Shown here piece after piece: positions 10,008-22,250 of a DNA stretch of 64,000 bases. Numbering within the stretch: the stretch's first letter is position 1; each line of letters starts with the position of its first letter. The DNA is taken from positions 295,788 to 359,787 of the forward strand of contig CAUYUJ010008591.1 of NCBI GenBank assembly GCA_963575745.1, given 5' to 3'. The stretch is from Prorocentrum cordatum (taxonomy: Eukaryota; Sar; Dinophyceae; Prorocentrales; Prorocentraceae). The notes under the pieces are model-generated. The model ran no database searches. It was not told where the DNA came from and worked only from the letters and a program-made list of their open reading frames with translations. The position numbers and the translations under genes were made by a program.

Positions 10008-12200
10008 GCCCAAACCCCCTCGAGGCACACAAAAATCACCACGGCAAGTTGTTCGCTGTTCTCTGAAGGGGCCCTGGGACACACAAATGAATACACACTA
10101 ATAGTAGGATTCCACATATCTTCCCATATTTTATTTGTTTTTGTCTTCCCCACCACTTCCCATATTTTCCCATATTTTCCTGGGAGTCGACGATTAATTG
10201 TGTCTGTGTGTTTCTTTCCCTTCTGATTCTCGGCCTCTGGGGGTCCGCGCCGGGCCTCGGGACCGGCAAACAGCGGCACAGGATGAGCAGCCGGTCTCGG
10301 GGAAGGGGCCGGGACCTCCGAGGGTCTGACTCTCTGGCGGCAGAAGTACGGTGCGGTCGGGAACGGTTGCACGGCGTGTCGCGGCAGCGGCCCCAGCGAC
10401 GCGCGATGTCATGCGAGCGGGTGGCGTGTCGCTCCGCTCCGCGGGGCGGCAGGCAGGGAAGCACTCTGGACTGTGTAGTGGACAGGGGGAAGTGGATACA
10501 GTGTCGCGCCGAAGCATGGTGTGCCAGTACCGGCGAGGATCTCCAATCGTGGAGCGGCCATGCATATATCACCGCCACCCTGGTCAGATAAGGAATCCTC
10601 CAGGATCTGATACCTCATGAGCACATTCCTTAAGGACACCCCCCCACCGTTACAGCACCATTGACGTTTCAAGTCTCCCTGTCTTCGACACACCACAGGA
10701 TGCATCGGCCAACGCGGGGGAGGGGCAGAAGGATGAGGATGAGGAGGAGGGCAGAGGGGCTGCGGAAAGGGTGGGGGGAGCTGCACGAGAGGGGTGCGGA
10801 GGGGGGGGCTGCAGGAAGGTCGCAGCCCGTTGACGCGGAGTAGGAGGATCGGATCTGGTCGGAAGGGTCCGCGAAAGAGCTCCACAGGGGAGCTGCTGCC
10901 GGGGTGTGCAGCAAGATCATTATCTTGCAGGCCAAGAGGGCCCGCTGACGGGCCATGAGGCAGGCCTCACGTTAGAGTTCGAAGTCTCGGCGCAAAAGGA
11001 ACAACGAAACTCAGAACTAATTATGGAAGTCCTTCGAGCGAAACCCAATCCCGACGCGTGGCCCAGGCCACTCAGGACCGCCTGGCGTGACCCAGGCCCT
11101 GCGCCCTCGGGCGGGTCCTCCTCCCGGTGCCTCCCCTCGCTCATAGCCTCCAGCAGCCACGAGGCCGCCCCCAAGGACCCGCGGCTGGCCCCGCCAGCCG
11201 GCCCCGGGCAGGACGCGCGCCACCCGTGGACCGGCGGCCGCGGACGTCCCCGCACGCCATTGGCGCGCGGCCCTGCCCTGGTGGCTCCGCCACTGCCAAA
11301 AGCCCCGGTCGCGATCGGAGGACCCCTCCGGGCCAGTGCCCCCGCGCCGAAGCAGCGGGCCATCGCAGGCGGCCGTGGTCGCCGCCTCCGCTGCCCCCGG
11401 GGCCGAGCACCTGGCTCTGGTCTCCCAGGTGCCGGCCCTGCTGGGCGCTGCCTCCCCCGGCACCCACCACGTCATGCAGCGCGGCCCGGCACACGAGGGC
11501 CCTGCGACGTGCGCCGGTCGCGGGGCTCGCCGGGCGATCCTTGGGCCCTCAGGACTTTCCTGCTCCTTTGCTGAGTCAGTTCGTCCGATCCCTCCCACAG
11601 GACGGGCTCCTCGCCGCGGCCTCTGGCGCCTCGGACCCTGCCCCCGCCCCGTCAGGCACCGGATCTGGCGCGTCCCCCCTCCCGTGACATCTCTGGTCGT
11701 GGCAGGAGGGCGGGGGCGCCAAGCGCCACGGGCATCTCGCCCCTCCGTCCCTACCTCTGCTTCCGCCCTCGCCTTGTCTTCACCGACGTGCTGCCCTGGT
11801 CCTTCTCTCCGCCCATGCTACTGCCCCGCGGGTCCGTCACGCACCATGTCGGCTCCTCCTCCCCGCCGACCATGCCTGGTCAGCTATGTGCTGAGGGCCC
11901 CCCCTTGGCTCGCGCTGCGACCACCGCGTGAGGCGCTGCCGTGGCGGGCAACGCCTTTTCCCTCCTTGCCATCCTTGGGGCTCTCTTGGGCCGTCTTGGA
12001 GCCGTCTTGGCCGTATGGTGGGTATCTGGGGGCCGTCTTGGGCCGTCGAATGGGGTTCTGTTCTGGGTCCCACGGGAGGCCCTCTTGGGTGGTCTTGGGG
12101 CCGTCTTCGCCCCGGATGGCTATGGCTGCCGCTGCCTAGCATGGCGCCTGCTGCGATCCAAAGAGATCCCGCTTGAGGGCCAAGCCCCCGCGCGCGCCCG
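10008..12200. other. No gene recognised; CTTGGGGCCGTC-type repeats at the end
   Basis: GC-rich. The segment around 10040-10080 resembles 19860-19920 (a GTTCGCTGTT...GGGGCCCT...GGGAC block). 11950-12130 carries repeated TCTTGGGGCCGTCTTGG, the reverse complement of the CCCAAGACGGCCCCAAGA repeat at 62.4-62.8 kb. 10900-11600 is open on both strands because of its GC bias, and I see no protein family in it. Confidence 0.45.
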
Positions 12201-12204
12201 CCGG

Positions 12205-12780
<576 letters not shown>

Positions 12781-13400
12781 GTGAATGTGTCCCGGCCGCG
12801 CGCTCGCTCCCCTTGACTGTCTATCTCGCGCCGCCGCGCGGGTGGCCGCAACGGAAGAAACATGTGTGTGTGTGTGTGTTTGTGTATGCTTGAGCGTGTG
12901 CGTGTGTCAGCGTGCGTGTGTTAGTGAGCGTGTGCATGTGCATGTGTGTACGTGTGTGTGTGTGTGTGTGTCAGTGTGCGTATGCGCGTGTGAGTGTGTG
13001 TGTGTGTGTGTCTGTGTGTATGTGTCTGTGTTTGTGTGTATGTGTGTGTGTGTCGGTGTGTGTCCTGCCCCGGCGAGCTGCTCTTCGACCTGTCCTCCTC
13101 TCTGTCGCGGCTGCGCTATCCGATATCCGCCCTCCGCTGTTCCGCCCCGCCCTGTCGCCCCTTCGGCGCCTGTTGCATGCCGCCGTCAGTCGCCTGTTAC
13201 CTCCTCCTCCTCATCATCATCATCCTCCCTCCTCCTCCTCCCTCCTCCCTCCTCCCTCCTCCCGTTCCTCCTCCTCCTCCTCCTCCTCCTCCTCCTCCTC
13301 CTCCTTCTCTTCCTCTTTCTCCTCCTCCTCCTCCTCCTCCTCCTCCTCCTCTTCCTCCACCTCCTCCTCCTCCTCTCCTCCTCCTCCTCCTCGCGTGCAG
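12781..13400. repeat. GT-rich block and CTC microsatellite
   Basis: Imperfect GT repeats from about 12860 to 13070 after a GGTGGCCGCAACG...AAACA leader, then CTC/CCT triplets from about 13198 to 13395. Confidence 0.9.
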
Positions 13401-13629
13401 GACGTCCGCGCCAAAGAGCTGGAGGAAGGGTGCCGCGACCAAGCCGCAGAGCAGGGCAGGTGGCGCGCCTCTGCGCGCCTCGGCCGGGGGAGCCAGAGCC
13501 CCGCATGGGCAGCTGCCTGCCCGATGCCCGCCGCCCGTCTCGGCGTGCCGCGGCACTTTTGCGCCGCGCCCTTGGGGGGACTTTTGTTTTTGTTTTTTTG
13601 CGCTTTTGGCGCTGCGCTTCTGCACTTTG

Positions 13630-13848
13630 GCGCTTCTCTCGGGCCGGGCGACAGGGGGGGGATAGCAAAGGGGGGGGGTGAGAATCGGCTCACGTAGCTG
13701 ATTTTCCCAGCGCCTCCCGGCGCCGGGAGGCGCCCAGGTATGGAGGAATGAGCCCGGCGGCGGGGCGGAAACCAGCTGCATGCAGCAGATTTCGTAACCC
13801 CCCCTTTCCCTATCCGAATCCCCCCCTTTCGTTCGGCCCGATACTTCG
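13630..13848. mobile_element. Family G element, copy 1
   Basis: Strong similarity to 47845-48060. Shared blocks include GATAGCAAAGGGGGGG, CTCACGTAGCTGATTTTCCC, GCGCCTCC-GGCGCC and AACCAGCTGCA-GCAGCA. Ends are roughly inverted (GGGCCGGGCGACAGGGGG versus the complement of CCCCCCTTTCGTTCGGCCC). There is a stable internal hairpin at about 13711-13731. Non-autonomous. Confidence 0.7.
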
Positions 13849-14040
13849 GGGGCGCGCAAACATGGATTAGCGATCCATGGATTTGGCGCGCGGTCGCCAA
13901 ATCCATGGATCGGGGTAGGTGCCCTCCCCAGAATGTGGCCGGGGACGCCTCGTTCGGCGGCGGAAATTCGCGACTTCCCATGGAAGCGGGACCCGTCGCT
14001 AATCCACGCCCCCTTGATCCGTGTTTGCGATCGCCTGATT
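13849..14040. mobile_element. Family H element, copy 1
   Basis: Starts directly after the family G copy. It matches 60393-60590: GGGGCGCGCAA, GATTTGGCGCGCGGTCGCC, CGGCGGCGGAAAT, CGCTAATCCACGCCCCCTT. The ends are imperfectly inverted (GCGCAAACATGGATTAGCG against the complement of CGCTAATCC...GTGTTTGCG). Confidence 0.65.
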
Positions 14041-14194
14041 CTTGCGCTGCACACTTACACTTGCCGCCACTCTCCCCCTCTCCCCCCCTCTGCCCTCCCC
14101 CCTCTCGGCCCACCGCGAGTGACCCAGTCGATCCCCTTATGGGCGGAGCCCTGGTCCCCACGCCGCGTAATCTGGCCCGGCCCGTGCGCGTTCC

Positions 14195-14560
<366 letters not shown>

Positions 14561-14629
14561 CACGCCCAGATGGCAGGTGGTGCTGCTGCTTTCTGTGTCC
14601 GGCACGCGCGGCGCCCCAGCCGCTGCACT

Positions 14630-14710
14630 CGGCTTTCTTCACCTCGTCGCTGCGCGCGAGGCCGCGACTGCCCAAACAAAAAGTGTGTGTATGTGTGTGT
14701 GTGTGTGTTC
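14630..14710. repeat. Dispersed leader plus GT tail
   Basis: CTTCACCTCGTCGCTGCGCG...GCCCAAACAAAAAG then GT repeats. This is a second copy of the leader at 12205-12262. Confidence 0.6.
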
Positions 14711-14773
14711 CCGCCTGAGGTCCCGGCCGCGCGCGCCCACTCCCGCTTCTCTTCGACTTACTCCGTCTCGTCG

Positions 14774-14908
14774 TAGGAGCGCTCGCGCCTTCTGGGAAGT
14801 CTTCTGTGCCTTCGAGGAAGGCTTCGAACATGTGTCAGAGGGCCCCGGGACTTCCGAGCCTTCTGAGAAGGCCTTCTCCTTCTCACTTCCCCCCTTCGCT
14901 TGCCGCCG
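14774..14908. mobile_element. Family F element, partial copy
   Basis: CTTCTGAGAAGGCCTTCTCC...TTCACTTCCCCCCTTCG and a CTTGCCGCCGAC terminus, as in the copy at 9621-9799. The left end is truncated. Confidence 0.6.
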
Positions 14909-16390
14909 ACATTGTGGAGTCTGGGTGGTGCCCATGCGGCTGGGGGCACCTCTTCGACCTCTTCTGGTTTCCAGCGGTGTTGGGGGCAAGGAGGGACAGC
15001 AACACCGTGGCACAATATGTCAACTGCTCCTCCGTCCCTCCTCCTGCTCATGACCCTACTCGACACTGGCCTCTCTCGGACAAGCGATGGCAGTCCTCGC
15101 CGCTGAAGTCCGAACTCACGAAGACAATGCTCTTGTCTTTGGCTGGAGCCGACTCCATGAAGGCTCTCAGCTTCGGCGTGAACCGGGTGCACATCGGGCA
15201 CCAAGCACCTCTACACTGACCTCTGTCTCGCTCCCTCTCCTTCTCTCTTCTTCTCGCCCCAGTGCCTGATGCCTACCCCTATCCAGGTCTTTCTTGATAT
15301 CCTTATACCTCTCTTGACCTCCCTCTGCCCCTCCCTCCCTCCCTCGCTCCCCATCTGAAGATCCCTCTGCCCCTCGGGCTCGCCCTCTCTACCCCGCTCC
15401 CTCTCGATCTCCTTCTCGACCTCCCTCTCCCTCTCCGGCTCTCCCTGCTTCTCTCCCTCTGCCTCTCTCCATCCTGATTCCCATCTCTCTCTGTCTCTCT
15501 CTCTCTCTCTCTGTCCCCATCTCTTTCCTCCTCCCCTTGTGCCTTGTTTTTAGTGCTATGTTGCTCACTCTCTCTCTCTCTCTCTCTTCATTGTCTTTAT
15601 CTCAGTCTCTGCCAACTGATTCGCATTATCATCATCGTCCGTCGGAGCCCTCACCAATTATTCCTCGAAAGCTCCCCTTCCTCGGAACACACAACGTCAA
15701 CGAACGCTGAAGGTAAACGTCTGATTGGGTATCAGGCGAACTGCCCAAACACGTTCATATTGAGAGGAGGGGGGACACTGAGCAAGGGATTCGACCGAGC
15801 AGCGAGAGTGGAATGTGCGGTTGACCAGCAGAATGCACAACAGGCACATCATGAATAGATGCAGTCGCCGACAGCATCAGTCGTCACGACTCGAGTACTG
15901 GGTTCCCGAACCACGAGGCTGCGCAAGCTACGACACCACGGCCTGCAACAGCCAAACGAGACACAACCAACGCTGCTGAGCACGCGAGCCCAGCCAATTT
16001 CCTCCCTGTAGCCTCAGGGCGCCCCGGCGCCTGCAAAATATAGAGCCACCGAGCTCCCACGAAGCGCAGAGGCGTCCACGCCGCGGCCAGCTGCATCCAC
16101 CAGCGGACCTGCCGACAGGAGGCGGCCCGCCAGCACAGACCCAAGTCCCGAGACTCTCGGGCGGGTGGTCCTGGAGGGGTGGCCCACACGGGGGGGGGGG
16201 CTGAAGCGAAGGGCCCCGCAGGGGCCCTGTGGGGCCCCTTTGGGAGCCAGTGTGGGCCCCAAGAGGGGCCCCAGAGGGCCCCTCTTTGGGCCCTTCGTTC
16301 ACCCCCCATCTGGGCCACCCACCCGTACCACGCGCCCGGGACCCATCATGCCTGCAACCGCCCCGGCGTCCGGCACCGCACTGCGCCACA
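14909..16390. other. No gene recognised; pyrimidine-rich with CT repeats
   Basis: 15230-15600 is strongly CT-rich with CTCTCT runs at about 15488-15512 and 15568-15587. 16190-16300 carries palindromic GGGGCCCC blocks. No domain seen. Confidence 0.5.
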
Positions 16391-16392
16391 GC

Positions 16393-16502
<110 letters not shown>

Positions 16503-17754
16503 GGCGGCTGGGGCTCGCCGTCGGCTTCGCGCACACGGCGTGTCCCTCTGCGTGCGGATGTGAGGATTACCGTGTGTCGCTGCAGGGCGGTCGCTCGGCT
16601 GAGAGAAGGGGCACGCACAGGAAGGAAGGAAGAAAGGAAGGAAGGGGAAGGCAATGGAAGGAAAGAAGGAAGAAAAGAGAAAGAGGGACGACAGACAGAT
16701 CACTGAGAGGCAGCGTCTACGCTGTGTGCGCGCAACGCTGTGGACGGTTCCACCGCGAGGAGCGAACGTGGAGTGAAGCGCAAAATAAACGCTCGAGCAA
16801 GAGAATGGCGAGGGGCTTGCACAACATCGCTCGATCTGTTTGACGTCTCGACCGTCGTCATCGTCATCGCCATCGTCTTTGTCGCCGTCGTCGGCTGCGT
16901 TGCCGCTGTCGCCGTCGCCCTCGCCGCCGCCGCCGCTGTCGCACACGACCACCCGCGCGAAACCACATCGTCGACCACGCACGTACCCGTGCCTGTAGCA
17001 TGCCAACGTGGAACGGAACGAAGTGAAGTGGCTAATTACGGAAACGATGTCGAAAGGGCAAATTTATCTGCACATTTCTGCGGCGAACATATCCGCATCC
17101 GCGCCATTGCGATCTGGATTCGAGGGCGCGAATCTCAGGATGCGCGGTCGCACGGACACGTGCCGCGCGGGGCATCCGCGAAGAAACGCGGCTACGGCAC
17201 GTCTTCGGCCCACGAGGAAAATAGAGGTCGAACTGCCCCCGATCCGGCAACGAGCTGTGAAACAGAGGGGCAGCAGCTGGAACCCAGTGGATCGGCTTAC
17301 CCCTGCCTGCTGCGGCGGAGGGACGACGGAACACGCAGAGGAGGAGAAGGAGGAAGTTGAAGCAGCAGACTGCAGAGGAGGAGCCAAATGCGAGGAGGGG
17401 TGTAACAGAAAAGTGCAACTACTTCCTCGCACAGGAGCTCGCAGCTGGAACCGGCTGGAGCGGTGTGCGACACCCTAATTCCGAATTCCCACGGCCAACG
17501 CAACACCACCCCGCATGATCGGGACTTTGGCACGCAACGTGGGAGGTCCTGCTGGCGCGCGCTACGCAGGATGGTCCAGGGAAGGCAGCAAACATCTCTC
17601 AGAGAAGAGCTGCCCGCCCGTTGCCGGGTCGGCAGCAGCTGCCTCCCGGCACGACCGCAGGCGGGCCACTCCCGGGCGCGGCAACCTGCCGAAGGCCGCC
17701 GTGCGCAGACCCGGGTGAAACCAGGGAGGGACGACGGGGGGAGGAGGAGGGGGC
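16503..17754. other. No gene recognised
   Basis: GGAA-type repeats at 16618-16690 and a GTC/GCC run at about 16855-16935. The block around 17120-17215 (GATGCGCGGTCGC...CGGGGCATCCGCG) resembles 27990-28080, so it is probably an old dispersed element. No conserved coding motif. Confidence 0.45.
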
Positions 17755-18000
17755 GACCGAGGAGGAGGAGGAGCAGCAGGAGGAGGAGGAAGAGGAGGAG
17801 GAGGAGGAGGAGGAGGAGGAGGAGGAGGAGGAGGAGGAGGAGGAGGAGGAGGAGGAGGAGGAGGAGGAGGAGGGAGAGGAGGAGGGGGAGGAGGAGGAGG
17901 AGGAGGAGGAGAAGGGAGGAGGGGGAGGGGGAGGAGGAGGAGGAGGAGGGAGGAGGAGGAGGAGGAGGAGGAGGAGCAGGAGGAGATCTTTTGCGTCGCC
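17755..18000. repeat. GGA microsatellite
   Basis: About 240 bp of GGA/GAG triplets with a few GGG and GCA. Confidence 0.96.
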
Positions 18001-18123
18001 CCGCACCAGCGGAGCAAGGTGATGAAGGTGGAGCCTGACCGAAGACGGGCCGCCCGTGCGGCCCCCATGCGCAACCCTGCCCCGGACCATGATCGGAAGC
18101 TGGGCGAGGGCTGCAGAAACCGT

Positions 18124-18279
18124 GTAGGGGGCCACATGCGAACCCTACCCCTACCCCCCACGATTTGTGAGGGGGAGGGTGGGGTTCACTTCGTTGGGGA
18201 GCTCTCGAGCGAAGTGAACCCCACCCTCCCCCTCAGAAATCTTGGGGGGTAGGGGTAGGGTTCACATGTGGCCCCCTAC
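18124..18279. repeat. Foldback palindrome, arms about 70 bp
   Basis: The left arm (GTAGGGGGCCACATGCGAAC...) and the reverse complement of the right arm (GTAGGGGGCCACATGTGAAC...) match at all but about five positions over about 70 bp. The spacer is about 12 bp around GGGGAGCTCTCG. No ORF; would form a long hairpin as RNA or single-stranded DNA. Confidence 0.85.
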
Positions 18280-18430
18280 GTGGCTGCTAAAACGGCCCTC
18301 CCGGAAGGAAAAAACATCTTCCCGGCATGAGGCGCGGCACGCGAAACAGTCAACGGGCTTTTGCCCGGAAGGACGAAGACAACTTCCCGGAGGTCGGTTC
18401 TAGCAGCCATGGATTTAGCAGCCCTTGCCC

Positions 18431-18595
18431 GGCTTCCGACATGATGTGGCCATAGCTCGGCTCTCGGACGCCCGTTCGGGACGATCCGGGCTCCCCCAGA
18501 GCGCTCTCAGCGAGGCATAGCCGCCGGAGAGCACTCCGAGGCTGGGAAACCGCCGAGGACCTCCGAAGGCGCCCGACAACCTGGAACCTCGAACC
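18431..18595. repeat. Family B dispersed repeat, copy 2
   Basis: CCCGTTCGGGACGATCCGGG..., CGAGGCATAGCCGCCGGAGAG and GGAACCTCGAACC follow the same order as copies at 9050 and 50711. Confidence 0.65.
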
Positions 18596-18691
18596 CCTTC
18601 TTGCCTTCGAAGTCCATTCCCCCCAGAGGCGTGGAGGGATGGGCCCGGGGAGATTCACCGCACAAGCTCAGGACCTCTCCCGCGCACTCCT

Positions 18692-18922
18692 CGAGGCCTC
18701 CTGAATCGGGTCCGAGTAGATGGGGTCGGAGGATCGCGCCGCGTCGCCGATACATCGGCGGTGTATCGGCGATGCGCCAACGAGGCATCGTCAACGTCGG
18801 CGATGTATCGGCGACGCCGACGTGCAGCAAATCGGGCTCCACATCAAGCCGCGTCGCCGATGCATCGGCGATGCGGCGCGATTTTCCGACCCCATCTTCT
18901 CCGACCCCATCTGGGAGGCCTA
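18692..18922. mobile_element. Foldback element with about 65-80 bp arms and internal ATCGGCGAT repeats
   Basis: The left arm includes AGATGGGGTCGGAGGATCGC and the right arm complement reads AGATGGGGTCGGAAAATCGC. Similarity continues outward to GAGGCCTCC at both sides. Inside are several short palindromes around CGCCGATACATCGGCG and CGCCGATGCATCGGCG. Confidence 0.65.
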
Positions 18923-19019
18923 GAGCGGAGGGGTGGACGCTGGGTGATTAACTGCAGAGCGCTGGATCTTCCCCGCGCAAGAGAGACTGAGAGAGAGGGA
19001 GCTATGCATAGAGGTAGAC

Positions 19020-19610
19020 GTAGATGTATATGTATATATATATACGTATATATGTATAAGAGAGAGAGAGAGAGAAAAAAAAAAACAAAAAAAACATAAC
19101 AAACAAACACAACTACGAAACCTACAGGAAGAGGGCTACTCCAGTAGACAAAAAAAACGGTTCTAGCGAACGGGTAAAACAAAAACACGAACCTCGAGGC
19201 CCGTCGTGCCCTCGGGAGGGATGGGCTCTGGGCGATTGGCCGCGGGGCGCCGGTCGTCTGGGCCTTTGGAAGACGAGGAGGAGGAGGAAGAGGAGGAGGC
19301 GGAAGAGGAGAAGGAGGAGGAGGAGGAGGGAGGACAAGGAGGAGGAGGAGGACGAGGAGGAGGGAGGACAAGGAGGAGGAGGAGGAGGAGAAGGAGGAGG
19401 GGAGAAGGGAGGACAAGGAGGAGAAGGACGAGGACGAGGAGGAGGAGGAGGAGGAGGAGGAGGCGGAGAAAAAGGAGGAGGAGGAGGGGGAGGAGGAGGA
19501 GGAGGAGGAGGAGGAAGAGGAGGAGGAGGAGGAGGAGCCGGAGCCAGAGGAGGAGGAGTCGGAGCCGGAGCCGGAGGAGGAAGAGGAGGAGGAGGCTCAC
19601 AGGCTCTGGA
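19020..19610. repeat. TA, GA and long GGA microsatellites
   Basis: TATA at about 19027-19056, GA at 19060-19076, an A-rich stretch to 19115, then GGA/GAG triplets from 19275 to about 19600. Confidence 0.93.
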
Positions 19611-19990
19611 TCCTCCGCTCGCGTTCCACGCTCTGCGCGCGGCAGGGCGGCTCCGCCGGCGGCTCCGGCTCCACGCTCCACGCTCCACGCTCTGCGCGCG
19701 GCAGGGGCGGCCCGCCGTCGGCCACCTCTGGCCCGGCCGATGCCGCGCGCAGCGGCCCGTCGTCGCTCTTGCCGCCGGCATCGGGCACGAGTCTCCTCTC
19801 GCACGAGCGGCGAGCGAGTTCCCCCGACCCCCTCGCGCCGTGACCAAAATCGCGGCGGGAGGTTATGTTCGCTGTTTTGCCCTCCCGGGGCCCTCACCGG
19901 GCCCCGGGACCGTAAGCGAATGACTCGGGAAGACAAAGGGGTCAGGGGGAAGGGATCCAGACCTCTGGGGGCTGGCGCTGTGAAACCATC
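19611..19990. other. No gene recognised; 3' flank of the retrotransposon
   Basis: A CTCCACGCTCTGCGCGCGGC block is directly repeated (about 19624 and 19683). No coding signal. The retrotransposon end lies at 19991. Confidence 0.5.
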
Positions 19991-20300
19991 ATTTACATTG
20001 ACGCCTCTTAAAGTTAGCCAGCTTTGTTTAAGAGCACGGGGGGACCTTGAAAGTGGGGGCAGGCGGAACTGGAGCGACAACCCTACTGAAAACAAACGAC
20101 TGCCAAGCAAGCACGAATATCCAACACAGCAGCCGAAGACACGAGAGCAAGTGCCGCCAGCGAGCCTAGAGGGGGAGATCCCCCCGAAAGATGTTCAAGA
20201 GGCGAGCCCGAGCCACCTTGGGCCCAAGTCCAGAGCGGTGCCTGACCTGGCCTCGGGCCTATCAGGGCCCGCGATAAAACTCGGAAACGCATCAGTCCCA
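19991..20300 (-). repeat. Retrotransposon repeat B2 (outer 3' end)
   Basis: 310 bp, nearly identical to 20438-20747 at a constant offset of 447; the one difference noted is A versus T in GCCAAGCAAGC / GCCATGCAAGC. Confidence 0.93.
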
Positions 20301-20330
20301 GGGATTTAGCCCCAGGGTGGGAGCGGTGGG

Positions 20331-20438
20331 GCCGAAACTGCAGCCAAACAATGGTAATGACATGCAACGAAGGGATGCAGTGTAGGCGGCTAGATACATT
20401 GACGATGCTACTGTAAAAGTGTGTTTGTAAAACGCGTA
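20331..20438 (-). repeat. Retrotransposon repeat A2
   Basis: 108 bp repeated at 27838-27945 with two differences (ATGACATGC/ATGAAATGC and TAGATAC/TAGGTAC). It directly abuts B1, sharing one base, which should represent the junction of the circular intermediate. Confidence 0.93.
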
Positions 20439-20747
20439 TTTACATTGACGCCTCTTAAAGTTAGCCAGCTTTGTTTAAGAGCACGGGGGGACCTTGAAAG
20501 TGGGGGCAGGCGGAACTGGAGCGACAACCCTACTGAAAACAAACGACTGCCATGCAAGCACGAATATCCAACACAGCAGCCGAAGACACGAGAGCAAGTG
20601 CCGCCAGCGAGCCTAGAGGGGGAGATCCCCCCGAAAGATGTTCAAGAGGCGAGCCCGAGCCACCTTGGGCCCAAGTCCAGAGCGGTGCCTGACCTGGCCT
20701 CGGGCCTATCAGGGCCCGCGATAAAACTCGGAAACGCATCAGTCCCA
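20438..20747 (-). repeat. Retrotransposon repeat B1
   Basis: Internal copy of the 310-bp B repeat. The recombinase ORF ends about 230 bp further in. Confidence 0.93.
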
Positions 20748-20975
20748 ACCCCATCAAATCGAGACTGGCATACATGCCTAAACACCAGCCTTCAGCAGAT
20801 AAGGGAGGGAGGGTAGGGTTCTTATCTATGTTGTGCTCCAGCCCCCCTGTTTTATGTAAAACCCCCGGTCCCATCTTTGCTCTTTATTCTGTTCAGGAAT
20901 ACAGGGGAGGACAGGGGACACTCGACACGCCTCCAGGCACGCTCCAGCTATGCTAAAAGATAATGATAATTATCA

Positions 20976-22250
20976 CTAGCCACGAGCAGTTCTCGTCTTG
21001 CGGCTGTGACGGGCTCGGGCTGCTGTACTCGGGCGGCCCGTCGTCAGCACCCGCCCGCCGTCAAAACAGGGGATCTCTACCTGTGTCCCCTGCACCCCCG
21101 CCAGCTCCTCCAGCAGCTGCCTTGCCAGGGGAGTCTGAGCGGCGGGGGACTGCCTGATGAAAGTCATCAGGGCCTCAGACGGGCTGGCCCAAAAACTGGA
21201 GCCTGCCTTCACCTGCTCATCTGACATCTTTGCGAGCTGGCTGACAAGCATATGCGTCTTCGTGTAGCGCGCCAGGGCCGACGTTGTCTGCCACCTGCCC
21301 TTGCGCCTAGCGGCCTCCAGGCAGCCGCCGCCCGCCACGAAAGTGGCCGCCCCAGAGTGCCGAATGGCATGCGGGGGGCCCATGCCAGCGAGGCCCTCGT
21401 CCTTGAGGGCCCTGTGCCACTCGCGCCTGAACCTGTCCTGCGAGACGGGGAAGACGAGGTCCTTGCGGGCGCAGCCCCGCAGCAGGGCCCGCACCACGGC
21501 CGCGGTCACCGGCCACGAGAGCACCACGCCCTGGTTGGCGCCCGTCTTGACCTTCTCGCCCCTCTCACGCCTGCCCAGGGTGAAAGCAAGCTGCCCTCCT
21601 GGCCCCTCTGAGACGTCCTCGGCCCTGAGCTGGCCCCAATCCTGCTCCCTGAGCCAGCCGTCCAGCTGCGCGAGCACCGCTGAGCCCTCGATGAGCTTCC
21701 CCGTGCGGAACATCCTGCTGATGACCAGCCCGACCGCCTCCATGGGCACAGGAGCGCCTTCCCCCAACTCGCCGAGCCGAGCCCACGCCTTCAAAGCTCT
21801 CGCCGACGTGGGCAAGCGGTCCCGGTGATCCTGGGAGACGTGCATGAATCCGTTGAACAGGCTATTGCCTCGCCCGAAGCCGAGACGTCGCACGTAGCAC
21901 ATGTCCGAGATGTAGTCCGCCAGTGCCTGGTCCCTGGCCTCGTAGGTGGTGAAGTCCAGCTGGTTCCTCTTGACGTCCACCAGGAACTCGCGCACAGCCT
22001 TCTGGTAGACCAGGTTCGTCGCGTCATCCACCGCGTGGATGACCAGGCGGTTCGTGTAGCACAGCTTGTCATGCTGCGCCTCCTCCCACGCCCGCGCCCC
22101 CTTCTTGGCCAGGGGCGGCTGCGCGCTTGCTCCTCGTGGCCTGGCAGCCCTTGGACTCGGACTGTCCTGGCAGCCCACGGCACCTCCTCTCGACGCCAGC
22201 GTACCCACAACTACAAGTGCACTGACCCAGCGGCTGAGCCTTGAGGGCCT
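20976..22250 (-). CDS. Retrotransposon tyrosine recombinase
   Basis: The C-terminal region of a long minus-strand frame carries the tyrosine-recombinase signature: an N-terminal arginine box around GWLREQDWGQLRAEDV, a conserved lysine region (EKVKTG), the H-x-x-R motif in PPHAIRHSGAATFV (about 21346-21380), GRWQT, and the nucleophile tyrosine in ARYTKTH (about 21264). It would integrate the circular DNA copy through a covalent 3'-phosphotyrosine. The first recognisable homology, KLCYTNRLVIHAVDDATNLV, is near 22070; the frame is open further upstream but that stretch antisense-overlaps nothing familiar. The frame differs from the reverse transcriptase frame, so expression needs a frameshift or separate initiation near 22.25 kb. 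All catalytic residues appear present. Confidence 0.85.
   Translation of the reverse strand, partial: RPSRLSRWVSALVVVGTLASRGGAVGCQDSPSPRAARPRGASAQPPLAKKGARAWEEAQHDKLCYTNRLVIHAVDDATNLVYQKAVREFLVDVKRNQLDFTTYEARDQALADYISDMCYVRRLGFGRGNSLFNGFMHVSQDHRDRLPTSARALKAWARLGELGEGAPVPMEAVGLVISRMFRTGKLIEGSAVLAQLDGWLREQDWGQLRAEDVSEGPGGQLAFTLGRRERGEKVKTGANQGVVLSWPVTAAVVRALLRGCARKDLVFPVSQDRFRREWHRALKDEGLAGMGPPHAIRHSGAATFVAGGGCLEAARRKGRWQTTSALARYTKTHMLVSQLAKMSDEQVKAGSSFWASPSEALMTFIRQSPAAQTPLARQLLEELAGVQGTQVEIPCFDGGRVLTTGRPSTAARARHSRKTRTARG

Noticed and set aside
20331-20438. LTRs or TIRs of an integrase-type element
   Set aside because: The repeats are split direct repeats (A1 and B1-A2-B2), no integrase was found, and a tyrosine recombinase is present, so LTR retrotransposon and DNA transposon models do not fit.
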